DNA of 64,000 nt from Xenorhabdus innexi (GTDB lineage Bacteria > Pseudomonadota > Gammaproteobacteria > Enterobacterales > Enterobacteriaceae). The translations under genes and the position numbers were made by a program. This document shows, one piece after another, positions 48,965 through 59,126 of this stretch. The stretch is from positions 1 to 64,000 of the forward strand of contig NZ_NIBU01000003.1 of the NCBI RefSeq assembly GCF_002632485.1, given 5' to 3'. Position 1 is the first letter of the stretch, and each line of letters starts with the position of its first letter. The notes under the pieces were generated by a model. That model saw only the letters and a program-made list of their open reading frames with translations. It was not told where the DNA came from and did not search any database.

Positions 48965-50812
48965 ATGGCTTTATTACAAATCAGTGAACCGGGTTTATCT
49001 GCCGCACCTCACCAGCGCCGTCTGGCTGCGGGGATTGATCTGGGCACAACACACTCTCTGGTTGCGACAGTCCGCAGCGGTCAGGCTGAAACCTTAGCAG
49101 ATAGTGAAAACCGTCACTTGCTTCCTTCGGTTGTACAGTACTGTAAAGATGAAATTCAGATTGGCTGGCAGGCACGTCAACAGGCGGCTTTTGATCCTGT
49201 CAATACAATAAGTTCCGTCAAACGTATGATGGGGCGCTCTCTGGCTGACATTCAGCAGCGTTATCCGAATCTCCCTTATCAGTTTCAGGCCAGTGAAAAT
49301 GGGCTACCGTTAATCAATACTGCGGCAGGTTTGGTAGACCCTATTCAGGTTTCTTCTGACATACTGAAATCGTTGGCTCAACGGGCAGAAAAAACACTGG
49401 ATGGCAAACTTGATGGCGTTGTTATCACCGTTCCGGCTTATTTTGATGATGCTCAGCGTCAGGGAACGAAAGATGCTGCCCGTTTAGCCGGCTTACATGT
49501 TCTGCGTCTGCTGAATGAACCGACTGCGGCTGCGATTGCCTACGGGCTTGATTCTGGTCAGGAAGGTGTTATTGCCGTTTATGATCTGGGGGGCGGAACA
49601 TTTGACGTTTCTATTCTGCGCCTGAGCCGTGGTGTTTTTGAAGTGCTTGCAACGGGCGGTGATACTGCGCTGGGTGGTGATGACTTTGATCATCTGCTGG
49701 CAGACTGGGTTCGTCAGCAGGCCGGAATTACCGATACCGACCACGGGTTGCAGCGTCAATTATTGGATATTGCTACACAAACCAAAATTGCGCTGAGTGA
49801 TGCAGAGTCAGTAACGATTAATTTTGCTGGTTGGCAGGGCAATATTACCCGCAACGAATTCAATGAATTAATTAGAACACTGGTTAAACGTACTTTACTG
49901 GCTTGTCGTCGTGCATTGAAAGATGCCGGAGTGACTGCGGATGAAGTATTACAGGTTGTGATGGTGGGTGGTTCGACAAGAGTGCCGCTTGTCCGCAGCA
50001 TGGTAGGTGAATTCTTTGATCGAGAACCGTTGACATCTATTGATCCAGATAAAGTTGTTGCGGTCGGCGCAGCAATACAGGCGGATATTCTGGCTGGTAA
50101 TAAGCCTGACAGCGAAATGCTGCTGCTGGATGTTATCCCGCTGTCATTGGGCCTTGAAACTATGGGTGGTCTGGTTGAGAAGGTTATCCCGCGCAATACC
50201 ACGATTCCAGTCGCAAGAGCACAGGAATTTACGACGTTCAAAGACGGACAGAGCGCAATGAGCATCCATGTTGTTCAGGGGGAACGTGAGTTGGTGGCAG
50301 ACTGTCGCTCTCTGGCACGTTTCACGCTGCGGGGAATTCCGCCTTTACCGGCCGGTGGTGCGCATATCCGTGTGACTTTTCAGGTTGATGCTGATGGTTT
50401 GCTGAGTGTCAGCGCCCTGGAGAAATCGACGGGTGTTGAAGCCTCTATTCAGGTGAAACCTTCCTATGGTCTGTCTGATGAGGAAATCGCCCGAATGATC
50501 AAAGACTCAATGAGTAATGCGCAGGAAGATATTCAGGCGCGTAAATTGGCTGAACAAAAAGTAGAAGCAGCCCGAGTGCTGGAAAGTTTAACCGGTGCAC
50601 TGGAAAAAGATGCTGATTTACTCAGTCAGGAAGAACATGCTGCAATTGATGCTGCCGTACAAGTATTAATTGAAAGTGCTCAGGGAACATCGCCTGAAGC
50701 CATTGAAAGTGCAATTAAACAATTGGACAAGCAAACGCAGGAATTTGCTGCGCGTCGCATGGACACATCGATCCGCCGGGCTTTGGCGGGCCATTCTGTG
50801 GATGAAATTTAA
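48965..50812 (+). CDS. hscA: Specialised Hsp70 chaperone HscA
   Basis: The 615-residue DnaK-type ATPase (E. coli 616) has phosphate-loop segments [14 protein letters not shown] and [13 protein letters not shown], and adenosine motif [12 protein letters not shown]. The substrate-binding domain has [17 protein letters not shown]. It recognises LPPVK of IscU and promotes cluster transfer. fdx follows after two bases. Confidence 0.98.
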   Translation: MALLQISEPGLSAAPHQRRLAAGIDLGTTHSLVATVRSGQAETLADSENRHLLPSVVQYCKDEIQIGWQARQQAAFDPVNTISSVKRMMGRSLADIQQRYPNLPYQFQASENGLPLINTAAGLVDPIQVSSDILKSLAQRAEKTLDGKLDGVVITVPAYFDDAQRQGTKDAARLAGLHVLRLLNEPTAAAIAYGLDSGQEGVIAVYDLGGGTFDVSILRLSRGVFEVLATGGDTALGGDDFDHLLADWVRQQAGITDTDHGLQRQLLDIATQTKIALSDAESVTINFAGWQGNITRNEFNELIRTLVKRTLLACRRALKDAGVTADEVLQVVMVGGSTRVPLVRSMVGEFFDREPLTSIDPDKVVAVGAAIQADILAGNKPDSEMLLLDVIPLSLGLETMGGLVEKVIPRNTTIPVARAQEFTTFKDGQSAMSIHVVQGERELVADCRSLARFTLRGIPPLPAGGAHIRVTFQVDADGLLSVSALEKSTGVEASIQVKPSYGLSDEEIARMIKDSMSNAQEDIQARKLAEQKVEAARVLESLTGALEKDADLLSQEEHAAIDAAVQVLIESAQGTSPEAIESAIKQLDKQTQEFAARRMDTSIRRALAGHSVDEI

Positions 50813-50814
50813 TT

Positions 50815-51150
50815 ATGCCTAAAATTGTATTTTTACCTCATAACGAACTTTGCCCTGAAGGTGCAGTATTGGACGCGAAAGAAGGCGAATCAATTCTGGA
50901 TGTCGCACTGCGAAACGGTATTGAAATTGAACATGCCTGTGAAAAATCCTGCGCGTGTACCACTTGTCATTGTATCGTCAGAGAAGGCTTTGACTCATTA
51001 GAGGAAAGCGCTGAACTGGAAGATGACATGCTGGACAAAGCGTGGGGTCTGGAGCCGGAAAGCCGGTTGAGTTGTCAGGCTAAAGTTGCTGATGAGGATT
51101 TGGTTGTTGAAATTCCTAAATACACGATCAACCATGCGCGTGAGCACTGA
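50815..51150 (+). CDS. fdx: [2Fe-2S] ferredoxin of the Isc system
   Basis: The 111-residue protein has ligands in [12 protein letters not shown] and LSCQA (four Cys around 42, 48, 51 and 87). It supplies electrons for cluster assembly on IscU. It starts two bases after hscA and is followed by iscX. Confidence 0.97.
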   Translation: MPKIVFLPHNELCPEGAVLDAKEGESILDVALRNGIEIEHACEKSCACTTCHCIVREGFDSLEESAELEDDMLDKAWGLEPESRLSCQAKVADEDLVVEIPKYTINHAREH

Positions 51151-51177
51151 TCTGAGAACTAAACAGGAGCACAAAAA

Positions 51178-51372
51178 ATGAAATGGTCTGACAGCCGCGA
51201 GATTGGCGAAGCACTCTATGATAAGTTCCCGGATTTAGATCCTAAGACAGTACGTTTCACCGACCTGCATCAATGGATTTGCGAATTGGATGATTTTGAT
51301 GATAGTCCAGAAAAATCCAACGAAAAAATATTAGAAGCCATTTTACTGGTTTGGTTAGACGAGTTTGAGTGA
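51178..51372 (+). CDS. iscX: Fe-S assembly protein IscX
   Basis: The 64-residue acidic protein (E. coli 66) begins [20 protein letters not shown] and has the conserved [18 protein letters not shown]. It binds IscS and iron and tunes cluster assembly. AGGAG precedes it. A terminator at 51492-51519 ends the operon. Confidence 0.96.
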   Translation: MKWSDSREIGEALYDKFPDLDPKTVRFTDLHQWICELDDFDDSPEKSNEKILEAILLVWLDEFE

Positions 51373-51491
51373 CAGAGATAAATTTCATAACTCACAAGTT
51401 ACGCAAGCAACATAAGTTATGAAAATAGTGCGAAAAGCAGTGCAAACTCACCAAATTTTGTCCAGTCACTTGGCATAGTCTGTATTTAATG

Positions 51492-51519
51492 AAAAACTGG
51501 CATCCGCCAGTTTTTTTAC
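51492..51519 (+). terminator. Terminator of the isc operon after iscX
   Basis: AAAACTGGC pairs with the following GCCAGTTTT around a short ATCC loop, followed by a T run. It lies 120 bases after iscX and before pepB. Confidence 0.85.
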
Positions 51520-51582
51520 ATTTAGAATCCTAATATTGATGACCTTAATACAGTAAAAACAGAATAAGAAGAGAGGAAGAAA

Positions 51583-52911
51583 ATGACAAAGCACGCTATA
51601 CCGGCGCAAATCATGCCGATAACTCTGTCTTATGAGCCAGCTAAAGCATGCTGGGGTGAGAATGCGCTAATTAGCTCGGGTGATCAGGGAATGACGATCC
51701 ACATGTCAGACAATAAATCGTCTGACATAAACAGTAAACTGGCGTTGATCCAACGAGCCGGACGTAAAATTAACGGGCAAGGTATCCACAATGTTGCTTT
51801 GGCTGGTGAAGGCTGGGATCTGGAAAATAGCTGGGCATTCTGGCTGGGATTCCGGGCACCAAAAGGGCAGCGTACGATTGAATGGCCTCAACTGAATAAC
51901 GAAGAAAAACAGGAACTGGAACACCGGATCAAATTTATCGACTGGGCGCGTGATACCATCAATCTGCCCGCCGAAGAATTGGGGCCAGAGCAGCTTGCCC
52001 AACGTGTTATTGATTTACTTAACAATGTGGCGGCGGATGCGATCAGTTACCGCATCATAAAAGGTGATGCCTTATATGAGCATGGCTATGCTGGTGTTCA
52101 TACTGTCGGCCGTGGCTCTTCCCGCGTTCCTGTCTTTCTGGAACTGGATTTCAATCCGACAACAAATAAAAATGAACCCGTATTTTCCTGCTTAGTCGGA
52201 AAAGGGATTACCTTCGATTCAGGCGGCTATAGCCTGAAACTATCCAACTCAATGGGAGCCATGAAATCTGATATGGGTGGTTCGGCAACCCTGTCAGGTG
52301 CGTTGGCACTGGCGATAAGCCGTGGCCTGAAACAGCGTGTAAAACTGTTCCTGTGCATTGCTGATAATATGGTCAGCGGTAATGCATTCAAACTGGGCGA
52401 TATCATTCGCTATCGTAATGGCAAAACTGTTGAAGTGATGAATACTGATGCAGAAGGGCGTCTGGTACTGGCTGACGGTCTGATTGACGCCAGTGCAGAA
52501 AATGCCTCTTTGCTTATTGATGCAGCGACATTGACCGGTGCTGCGAAAGTTGCAGTCGGTAACGATTACCATTCTGTTCTGAGTTTTGATGATCAACTGG
52601 CAGCAGATTTGTTGGCGGCAGCAGATGAGGAGCATGAACAGTTCTGGCGTCTGCCACTGGCTGAATTCCACCGTAATCAATTGCCATCCAGCTTTGCTGA
52701 ACTGAATAACATCGCTGCACCTTCTCATACAGCAGGCGCAAGTACTGCCGCTGCTTTCCTGTCTCACTTTGTCGAGAACTATAAAAAAGGCTGGGTACAT
52801 ATCGACTGTTCAGCAACCTATCGCTCATCTGCGGGTGAACAGTGGTCAGCGGGTGCAACAGGTTGTGGTGTACGCACCATCGCTAACTTACTGCTGACAA
52901 AAGCCAAATAA
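51583..52911 (+). CDS. pepB: Aminopeptidase B
   Basis: The 442-residue M17 leucyl-aminopeptidase-family enzyme has metal and active-site blocks [25 protein letters not shown] and [15 protein letters not shown], plus [10 protein letters not shown]. It is somewhat longer than the E. coli enzyme (427) at the N-terminus. It trims N-terminal residues from peptides in the cytoplasm. It follows the isc operon, as in E. coli. Confidence 0.96.
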   Translation: MTKHAIPAQIMPITLSYEPAKACWGENALISSGDQGMTIHMSDNKSSDINSKLALIQRAGRKINGQGIHNVALAGEGWDLENSWAFWLGFRAPKGQRTIEWPQLNNEEKQELEHRIKFIDWARDTINLPAEELGPEQLAQRVIDLLNNVAADAISYRIIKGDALYEHGYAGVHTVGRGSSRVPVFLELDFNPTTNKNEPVFSCLVGKGITFDSGGYSLKLSNSMGAMKSDMGGSATLSGALALAISRGLKQRVKLFLCIADNMVSGNAFKLGDIIRYRNGKTVEVMNTDAEGRLVLADGLIDASAENASLLIDAATLTGAAKVAVGNDYHSVLSFDDQLAADLLAAADEEHEQFWRLPLAEFHRNQLPSSFAELNNIAAPSHTAGASTAAAFLSHFVENYKKGWVHIDCSATYRSSAGEQWSAGATGCGVRTIANLLLTKAK

Positions 52912-52931
52912 GTGATAAGAAGGAAAGTTTA

Positions 52932-53372
52932 ATGAATCAGGACATTGTGTTGCCCGACTTTAAGATCACGGATTCTGACGAAGATGACCCCTATGCGCGT
53001 GAACGGGTCAGTGAATTACTCAATGAATGGAATATCATGCAGACTGGTGAACAGGGTAACCAGCCGCTGGATATTTATATCAAGGATAAAGATGGTGAAG
53101 TGATTGGCGGTTTGGTCGGGCGAACGTCACTTGGCATGCTTTTCATCAACTACCTTTATCTCCCTGATGAACTCAGAAATGAGGGATTGGGAAGTGTGTT
53201 ACTCAGAAAAGCTGAAGAAAAAGCCCGCCAGCGCGGTTGCCATGCTGTGACGTTGTACACGATGTCCATTCAGGCACCTGAGTTTTACCTGAAACAAGGG
53301 TACACTGCTTTTGGTGAAGTGGCTTGTAAGCCATCGGGAAATGCCAGAATATTCATGTATAAGATGTTGTGA
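52932..53372 (+). CDS. GNAT-family acetyltransferase
   Basis: The 146-residue protein has the acetyl-CoA loop LRNEGLGSVLLRKAEEKARQRGC (written here as a family pattern of about residues 80-102) and the terminal pattern APEFYLKQGYTAFGEV. The substrate is not predictable. It starts 20 bases after pepB and probably shares its transcript. E. coli has no GNAT gene here. Confidence 0.85.
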   Translation: MNQDIVLPDFKITDSDEDDPYARERVSELLNEWNIMQTGEQGNQPLDIYIKDKDGEVIGGLVGRTSLGMLFINYLYLPDELRNEGLGSVLLRKAEEKARQRGCHAVTLYTMSIQAPEFYLKQGYTAFGEVACKPSGNARIFMYKML

Positions 53373-53401
53373 TATCTGGATATTTCTGACTTCTTATTTT
53401 C

Positions 53402-53424
53402 TAGCCTCCCTGATGGGGAGGCTA
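53402..53424 (+). terminator. Hairpin after the GNAT gene
   Basis: TAGCCTCCC pairs with GGGAGGCTA around TGATG (53402-53424). The following bases are not T-rich, so termination is uncertain. Confidence 0.5.
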
Positions 53425-53499
53425 TGATTTAGCTACTTTAATTGCTTGTAACTCAGCTTTTAACTTCTGTATCAATATCTATACTGTCCGGAGATTTTC

Positions 53500-53928
53500 A
53501 TGAGTTCGTCAAACGAAGCCATTGCCACTGAAATTGAGGTTCCGAGTGGAAGTCGTATTACTCTCAGCCAACCCGAAGAAAAACCGACCCTGCTTATCGA
53601 AACTCTGACTAATTTATTTAAGCAGCATAAACCGGTACGCCGTGCTTTTTTGGTTATGGCACACGATAAAGAACAGGATGAAAAGCCCAATCTGTTAATT
53701 GGTCTGGAACTCAGTGGGGAAGTGGCAGAAAGTGACATGAATATGCTGATCCAGACTGCTGGTGAGTTAGCTTGTGAACATCTGAACGAAGATGAATCAG
53801 TGGATTTTTGCCTGCTTGATGAACAAGATGGCGGGATAAGCCACTACCTGATTCAACATACTCAGCCTTTCTATCAACGGAAATTGGGTAGTTGGCTGAG
53901 GGATACTATTCCTGTACTCAATCAATAA
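53500..53928 (+). CDS. Stand-alone SseB C-terminal domain protein
   Basis: The 142-residue protein matches only the C-terminal half of E. coli SseB (258 residues): TLLIETLTNLFKQHKPVRRAFLV, NLLIGLELSGEV, DFCLLDEQDGGISHYLIQHTQPFYQR and SWLRD. The preceding 127 bases hold no N-terminal domain, so this looks like a naturally short form. SseB is linked to serine sensitivity in E. coli, with unknown mechanism. It sits at the SseB position between pepB and yfhM; sseA is absent. Confidence 0.8.
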   Translation: MSSSNEAIATEIEVPSGSRITLSQPEEKPTLLIETLTNLFKQHKPVRRAFLVMAHDKEQDEKPNLLIGLELSGEVAESDMNMLIQTAGELACEHLNEDESVDFCLLDEQDGGISHYLIQHTQPFYQRKLGSWLRDTIPVLNQ

Positions 53929-54000
53929 ACATGAATCTTTACTGACACAGGGATAGTGTGATGAATGAGTGCCAGCCGATGAACAATAAGGATTATGGTT

Positions 54001-57000
54001 ATGTATCAACCTCAACTGAGGCAATGGGCAACAAGGAAAAAACGTACAATCTCGGTAATGGTTGTCACTTTGTTTGCATTCTTTGCACTAGGTATTTTAT
54101 CCGGATGCGATCAATCGCAGGATAATGAAAACAGTATAAAACCGGAAACTTCAACAATTCCGGCAACATCAGAAACAGCCGATACCGCCGGTCGCGGATC
54201 TCACTCTTCAGCACCTCAACCCTCGTCTTCTCAGTTACTGGAAGAGCGCTATACGGGTAAAGATGTCACCATTTTAGATGCCTCAGAAGTACAGTTGGAT
54301 GGCGCCAGTGCAATGGTGGTGACATTCTCTGTTCCGCTGAAAGCAGATCAGAATTTTGCTCAGGCAGTTCATTTAGTTGATGTTAAATCCGGCAAATTAG
54401 ATGGTGCATGGGAGCTGTCGGATAACCAAATGGAGCTGAGACTTCGTCATTTACCTCCTGATCGTGAATTAAGATTAACGGTTGATGAAGGTTTACAGGG
54501 TATCAACGGGCGCAGTCTGGCCAATGCTTATGAGAAAAAACTCCAGACTGCCTCGGTTAAACCGGCTGTTGGTTTTGCCAGCAAAGGCGTTCTTTTACCA
54601 AGTAAGCTGGCAGAAGGTTTACCTGTTCTGGCACTGAATGTTAATCGGATCGATGTTAATTTTTTCCGTATAAAAGAAGCAGCATTACCAATGGTTATTG
54701 CTCATGGGGACTACCTCAGAGGTATAGAACCCTGGGATTCTGAGCAATTACTGAAAAATGCTGATTTGGTTTACACCGGGCGCTTTGACTTAAACCCGAC
54801 ACCGAATACCCGCGAAAAACTGTTATTGCCATTACAGGGTATTGAAGAACTGCAAAAGAGTGGTGCTTATCTGGCGGTGATGCAGCAGGCCGGAAAATAT
54901 ACTTACAGCAATCCTGCGATGCTGTTTACTCGGAGTGATATTGGTATTTCAATGCACCGCTATCTGAATCAGACAGATGTTTTTGCTCAGTCACTGGAAC
55001 AGGGTTCCGGCCTGAAAGATGTTGAGATTCGTATACTGGATATTAACGGCCAGCTTCTGTCAAAAAAAATGACTGATAGCAATGGTCATGCCACGCTGGA
55101 GAAAAATCCGAAAGCAGCATTATTGCTGGCGATGCAGGATGAACAAGTCAGTATGATTGATTTATCATCACCTGCGCTGGATTTATCTGAGTTTGATATT
55201 GGTGGTGAGCAAGGCTATAGCAGGCAGTTTTTTGTATTTGGCCCAAGGGATCTTTATCGTCCGGGAGAAACGCTGATCGTTAATGGCTTACTGCGTGATG
55301 CGGATGGTCGTCTGCTGAAACCCCAGCCGGTAAAAGTTGAGGTATTAGACGCTGATTATCAGGTTGTGCGCAGTTTTGTCTGGCAGCCAGAAAATGGGTT
55401 GTATCAATACCGTTACGCAATTCCACAGGCAGCCGGAACAGGAATGTGGTCACTGCGTTTTGATTTGGGTGATAACACACCGCGTTATTACAAATTCAAC
55501 GTTGAAGACTTTATGCCTGAACGTATGGCTCTGGAGATTAAAGGAAACTCTGACAGCCGACCAATACTGAAAAATGAAAATGTGAATTTTGCTATCACGG
55601 GACGCTATCTGTATGGTGCTCCGGCGGCTGAAAATCGCCTGCAAGGCCAGTTACTTATGCGTCCGGTTCGTGAAGCAGTCGCAACGCTATCAGGCTATGA
55701 ATTTGGTTCCTCTGAAGAAACGAAATTGAGCAGAGATCTGGATGAGTTCGATTTAGTCCTGAATAAAGAAGGAAAAACGGACATTTCTGTTAATGATGAA
55801 AACTGGAAGCATGTTTCCTCTCCGATAAAAATCATCATGCAGGCCAGTCTGCTTGAGTCAGGCGGGCGTCCGGTAACACGCCGAGCTGAACAGGTTATCT
55901 GGCCTGCGGAAAAACTGGTGGGTATACGCCCGCTGTTCAGTAAAAAATCTAATTACAACTATTACACTCATCGTGATGAAAGCCGCTATAGCGTTGATCA
56001 AGATTCTCTGGCGGAGTTTGAGGTTGTTTATGCGGATGCCGAAGGTAAAAAATACGCCACGAATGATTTGAGAGCACGTTTAATTTATGAACGCCGTGAT
56101 TATTACTGGCGCTGGTCTGGCAGTGGCGGCTGGGATTCTGGCTATGACCAGAAAGATCTCGTTATGGCTGATGAAGCGGTGCAAATTACGGAAAATGGCA
56201 CAGCAAAAATCAGTTTTCCGGTTGAATGGGGTTCTTATCGTATTGAAATCGTTGATCAGAAAAATCAGCTCGTTAGCAGCCTGAACTTCTGGGCGGGTTA
56301 TTCATGGCAGGATAATACAGAAGGAACAGGGGCAGTCCGGCCGGATCAGGTCAAATTATCACTGGATAAACCCGCGTATAAACCGGGAGATAAAGTAAAA
56401 CTACATATAGCAGCACCACAGGCTGGTAAAGGCTATTTATTACTGGAATCCAGCGATAGCCCGCTATGGTGGCAGGAAATTGATGTTCCGGCAAAAGGTC
56501 TGGATATTGATGTACCGATTAACCCATCATGGGCGCGCCATGACCTGTATCTGACTGCTGTTGTCGTGCGGCCGGGAGATAAAAGCCGTCAGGCAACATC
56601 AAAACGGGCGATTGGCGTCTTACATTTACCACTTATGGATGAAGGCCGTAAGCTGGAGCTGACATTGAGTGCTCCTGAAAAAGTACGCCCGAATCAGGAT
56701 CTCCCTGTCAAAATTAAGGTAACATCGCAAAAAGGTAAAGAGTTGCCAAAACAGGTTAATGTACTGATTTCTGCTGTTGACTCGGGTGTCCTCAGTATTA
56801 CTGATTTTAAAACACCTGACCCTTATACGGCGTTTTTCGGGCGTAAACGTTATAGCGTTGATCAGTATGATGTTTACGGGCATCTAATTGAAAGTGAAGG
56901 CCGAAAAGCAAATTTACGCTTCGGGGGGGATGTTGGTGAAAACACGTTCGAAAGAGGCGGTAAAAAACCGCTGACAGTAGTCAATATTCTGGCAGAACAG

Positions 57001-59046
57001 GCTAAAACCATCACCCTGAATGCGGATGGAGAAGGTGAGATAACGTTACCGATCCCTGATTTCAATGGTGAAGTCCGGTTAATGGCACAGGCATGGAGCG
57101 ATGAGGAATTCGGCAATGGTGAACGTAAAGTCATTGTGGCCGCACCGGTTGTTACTCAGATGTCATTACCGCGTTTTATGGCTGGGGGAGATCACACTGA
57201 ACTGGCATTAGATCTCACCAACTTAACTGAACAGCCACAAAAACTGGCCCTGAACTTTGGCACAACCGGGTTGATACAATTACAGGAGTCTGCGAATAAA
57301 ACCATCACGCTGGAAACAGGGGAAAAAGCAACCATTCACATTCCGGTGAAAGCTGGCTATGGGTTTGGGCAAGGCGAAATTTTCCTGACACTCGATGGCC
57401 TGAAAGTATCCAACGAAATACAGCAATACAAAAACAGTTGGAAAATTGCTGTTCGTCCGGCATACCCTGCTGTCACCAGACAGTTTGCCAATATAATCCG
57501 ACAAGGCGAAGAATGGCTGTTGCCGCCGGATGCGATTACAGGTCTGGCACCGGCAACACTGGAAGGCCAGCTTTTACTGACCAGCAGGCCACCACTCCAA
57601 ATCGCACGTTATGTTCGTGAATTATATGCTTATCCGTACGGCTGTCTGGAACAGACAATCAGCGGGCTTTATCCGTCGCTCTATTCCAATGAAGCTGAAC
57701 TGAAAAAACTGGGCATTCATACTCAAACTGATGAAAAACGCCGGGCAGCCATTGAAGCTGGTATCACGCACTTACTCAGTATGCAGCGCTATGATGGCAG
57801 TTTTTCTCTGTGGGATCGCAATGGTGACGAAGAGTATTGGTTAACCGCATATGCGGCAGACTTCCTATTCCGTGCCAATCAGCAGGGTTACAGCATTCCG
57901 GTTGATGCCCTGAAAGCAGCCAATGAACGGTTGCTGCGTTATTTACAGGATAAAAATATCATCAATGATCGCTACAGTGATTCGCACAATGCAACACAGT
58001 TTTCCACACGGGCTTACGCAGGATTGGTTTTAGCCAGCCAGCAGAAAGCGCCACTAAGTAGCCTGAGACAACTCTATGAGCAACGGGAACAGACTCGCAG
58101 TGGTCTCTCTCTGGTGCAATTAGGTATCGCATTAAAAATGATGGGAGATAATGATCGCGGAAACGAAGCCATTCACTTGGGTGTGTCTGAATCCCGCCAG
58201 TCTGGTTATGGGCTGGATGATTATGGCAGCACGATACGTGATGATGCATGGATTGTCTCTCTGCTGGCGGAAAATAAAATCTTGCCTAAGGAACGGGATG
58301 AAAAGCTGCTTAAGTTATCCAATGAAATCTCGTCCCAAAAATACTTTTCAACACAGGAAAGTAATGCGCTTTATCTGGCCGGACGTTATTTTATTGATGC
58401 CAGTGAACAACCGTGGCAAGCAGTTATTAGCCGACAAATACCACCGATTAACCGTGATAGTGCATTAAATAATACGTTGGATGCGAAACAGCTTCTGAAT
58501 GGTGTTGAGATAAGCAATCGGGGAGATAATACCTTGTATTCACGGCTGAATGTGGTGGGTTATCCTCTGCAAAAACCAGAACCTTATTCAAATATTCTGA
58601 ATATCAAGCGTACCTATCTTGATTTATCGGGTAAACCTTACTCTCCAGAGCGTCTGAGCAGTGGCGAACTACTTCTGGTAAAACTGGAAATCAGAGCTAC
58701 TCAGTCTGTTTCAGATGCTCTGGTTGTCGATCTCCTGCCTGCCGGACTGGAGCTTGAAAACCAAAACCTGGCATACAGCAGTGCCAGCCTGAGTGAAAGT
58801 GCACCTAACTTGTCGGATATGGTTTACAAAATGCAGCAGGCGCATATTCGCCATATGGAATTCAGGGATGATCGTTTTGTTGCCGCAGTTTCTGTTCAAC
58901 CCTACCAGCCAGTTACCCTGCTATATTTAGCCCGAGCTGTTGCACCGGGAATTTACCAGATCCCGCCTCCACAGGTTGAATCCATGTACGTACCTGACTG
59001 GCGCGCAGTGGGTGAAACAGGTGAAAAACTGGAAGTTGTCCGGTAA
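54001..59046 (+). CDS. yfhM: Bacterial alpha-2-macroglobulin lipoprotein YfhM
   Basis: The protein has about 1681 residues from ATG 54001; an ATG two codons earlier lies too close to the AAGGA site. It has a lipoprotein signal (lipobox GILSG before Cys), macroglobulin domains, a bait region, and the thioester motif GCLEQ in YAYPYGCLEQTISGLYPS. The alpha-alpha barrel thioester domain follows (MQRYDGSFSLWDRNG). It is an anchored protease trap that protects the cell envelope. It pairs functionally with the following pbpC. E. coli YfhM is 1653 residues. Confidence 0.95.
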   Translation: MYQPQLRQWATRKKRTISVMVVTLFAFFALGILSGCDQSQDNENSIKPETSTIPATSETADTAGRGSHSSAPQPSSSQLLEERYTGKDVTILDASEVQLDGASAMVVTFSVPLKADQNFAQAVHLVDVKSGKLDGAWELSDNQMELRLRHLPPDRELRLTVDEGLQGINGRSLANAYEKKLQTASVKPAVGFASKGVLLPSKLAEGLPVLALNVNRIDVNFFRIKEAALPMVIAHGDYLRGIEPWDSEQLLKNADLVYTGRFDLNPTPNTREKLLLPLQGIEELQKSGAYLAVMQQAGKYTYSNPAMLFTRSDIGISMHRYLNQTDVFAQSLEQGSGLKDVEIRILDINGQLLSKKMTDSNGHATLEKNPKAALLLAMQDEQVSMIDLSSPALDLSEFDIGGEQGYSRQFFVFGPRDLYRPGETLIVNGLLRDADGRLLKPQPVKVEVLDADYQVVRSFVWQPENGLYQYRYAIPQAAGTGMWSLRFDLGDNTPRYYKFNVEDFMPERMALEIKGNSDSRPILKNENVNFAITGRYLYGAPAAENRLQGQLLMRPVREAVATLSGYEFGSSEETKLSRDLDEFDLVLNKEGKTDISVNDENWKHVSSPIKIIMQASLLESGGRPVTRRAEQVIWPAEKLVGIRPLFSKKSNYNYYTHRDESRYSVDQDSLAEFEVVYADAEGKKYATNDLRARLIYERRDYYWRWSGSGGWDSGYDQKDLVMADEAVQITENGTAKISFPVEWGSYRIEIVDQKNQLVSSLNFWAGYSWQDNTEGTGAVRPDQVKLSLDKPAYKPGDKVKLHIAAPQAGKGYLLLESSDSPLWWQEIDVPAKGLDIDVPINPSWARHDLYLTAVVVRPGDKSRQATSKRAIGVLHLPLMDEGRKLELTLSAPEKVRPNQDLPVKIKVTSQKGKELPKQVNVLISAVDSGVLSITDFKTPDPYTAFFGRKRYSVDQYDVYGHLIESEGRKANLRFGGDVGENTFERGGKKPLTVVNILAEQAKTITLNADGEGEITLPIPDFNGEVRLMAQAWSDEEFGNGERKVIVAAPVVTQMSLPRFMAGGDHTELALDLTNLTEQPQKLALNFGTTGLIQLQESANKTITLETGEKATIHIPVKAGYGFGQGEIFLTLDGLKVSNEIQQYKNSWKIAVRPAYPAVTRQFANIIRQGEEWLLPPDAITGLAPATLEGQLLLTSRPPLQIARYVRELYAYPYGCLEQTISGLYPSLYSNEAELKKLGIHTQTDEKRRAAIEAGITHLLSMQRYDGSFSLWDRNGDEEYWLTAYAADFLFRANQQGYSIPVDALKAANERLLRYLQDKNIINDRYSDSHNATQFSTRAYAGLVLASQQKAPLSSLRQLYEQREQTRSGLSLVQLGIALKMMGDNDRGNEAIHLGVSESRQSGYGLDDYGSTIRDDAWIVSLLAENKILPKERDEKLLKLSNEISSQKYFSTQESNALYLAGRYFIDASEQPWQAVISRQIPPINRDSALNNTLDAKQLLNGVEISNRGDNTLYSRLNVVGYPLQKPEPYSNILNIKRTYLDLSGKPYSPERLSSGELLLVKLEIRATQSVSDALVVDLLPAGLELENQNLAYSSASLSESAPNLSDMVYKMQQAHIRHMEFRDDRFVAAVSVQPYQPVTLLYLARAVAPGIYQIPPPQVESMYVPDWRAVGETGEKLEVVR

Positions 59047-59075
59047 TCGGGACTGATTTTCAATCATGATTTATG

Positions 59076-59113
59076 AACAGCCCTTATATCTGATGATAAG
59101 GGCTGTTTTTTTC
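59076..59113 (+). terminator. Strong terminator between yfhM and pbpC
   Basis: AACAGCCCTTAT (59076-59087) pairs perfectly with ATAAGGGCTGTT (59096-59107), followed by TTTTTT. It ends 13 bases before the pbpC start. Confidence 0.88.
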
Positions 59114-59126
59114 GGATTCCGCTTTA

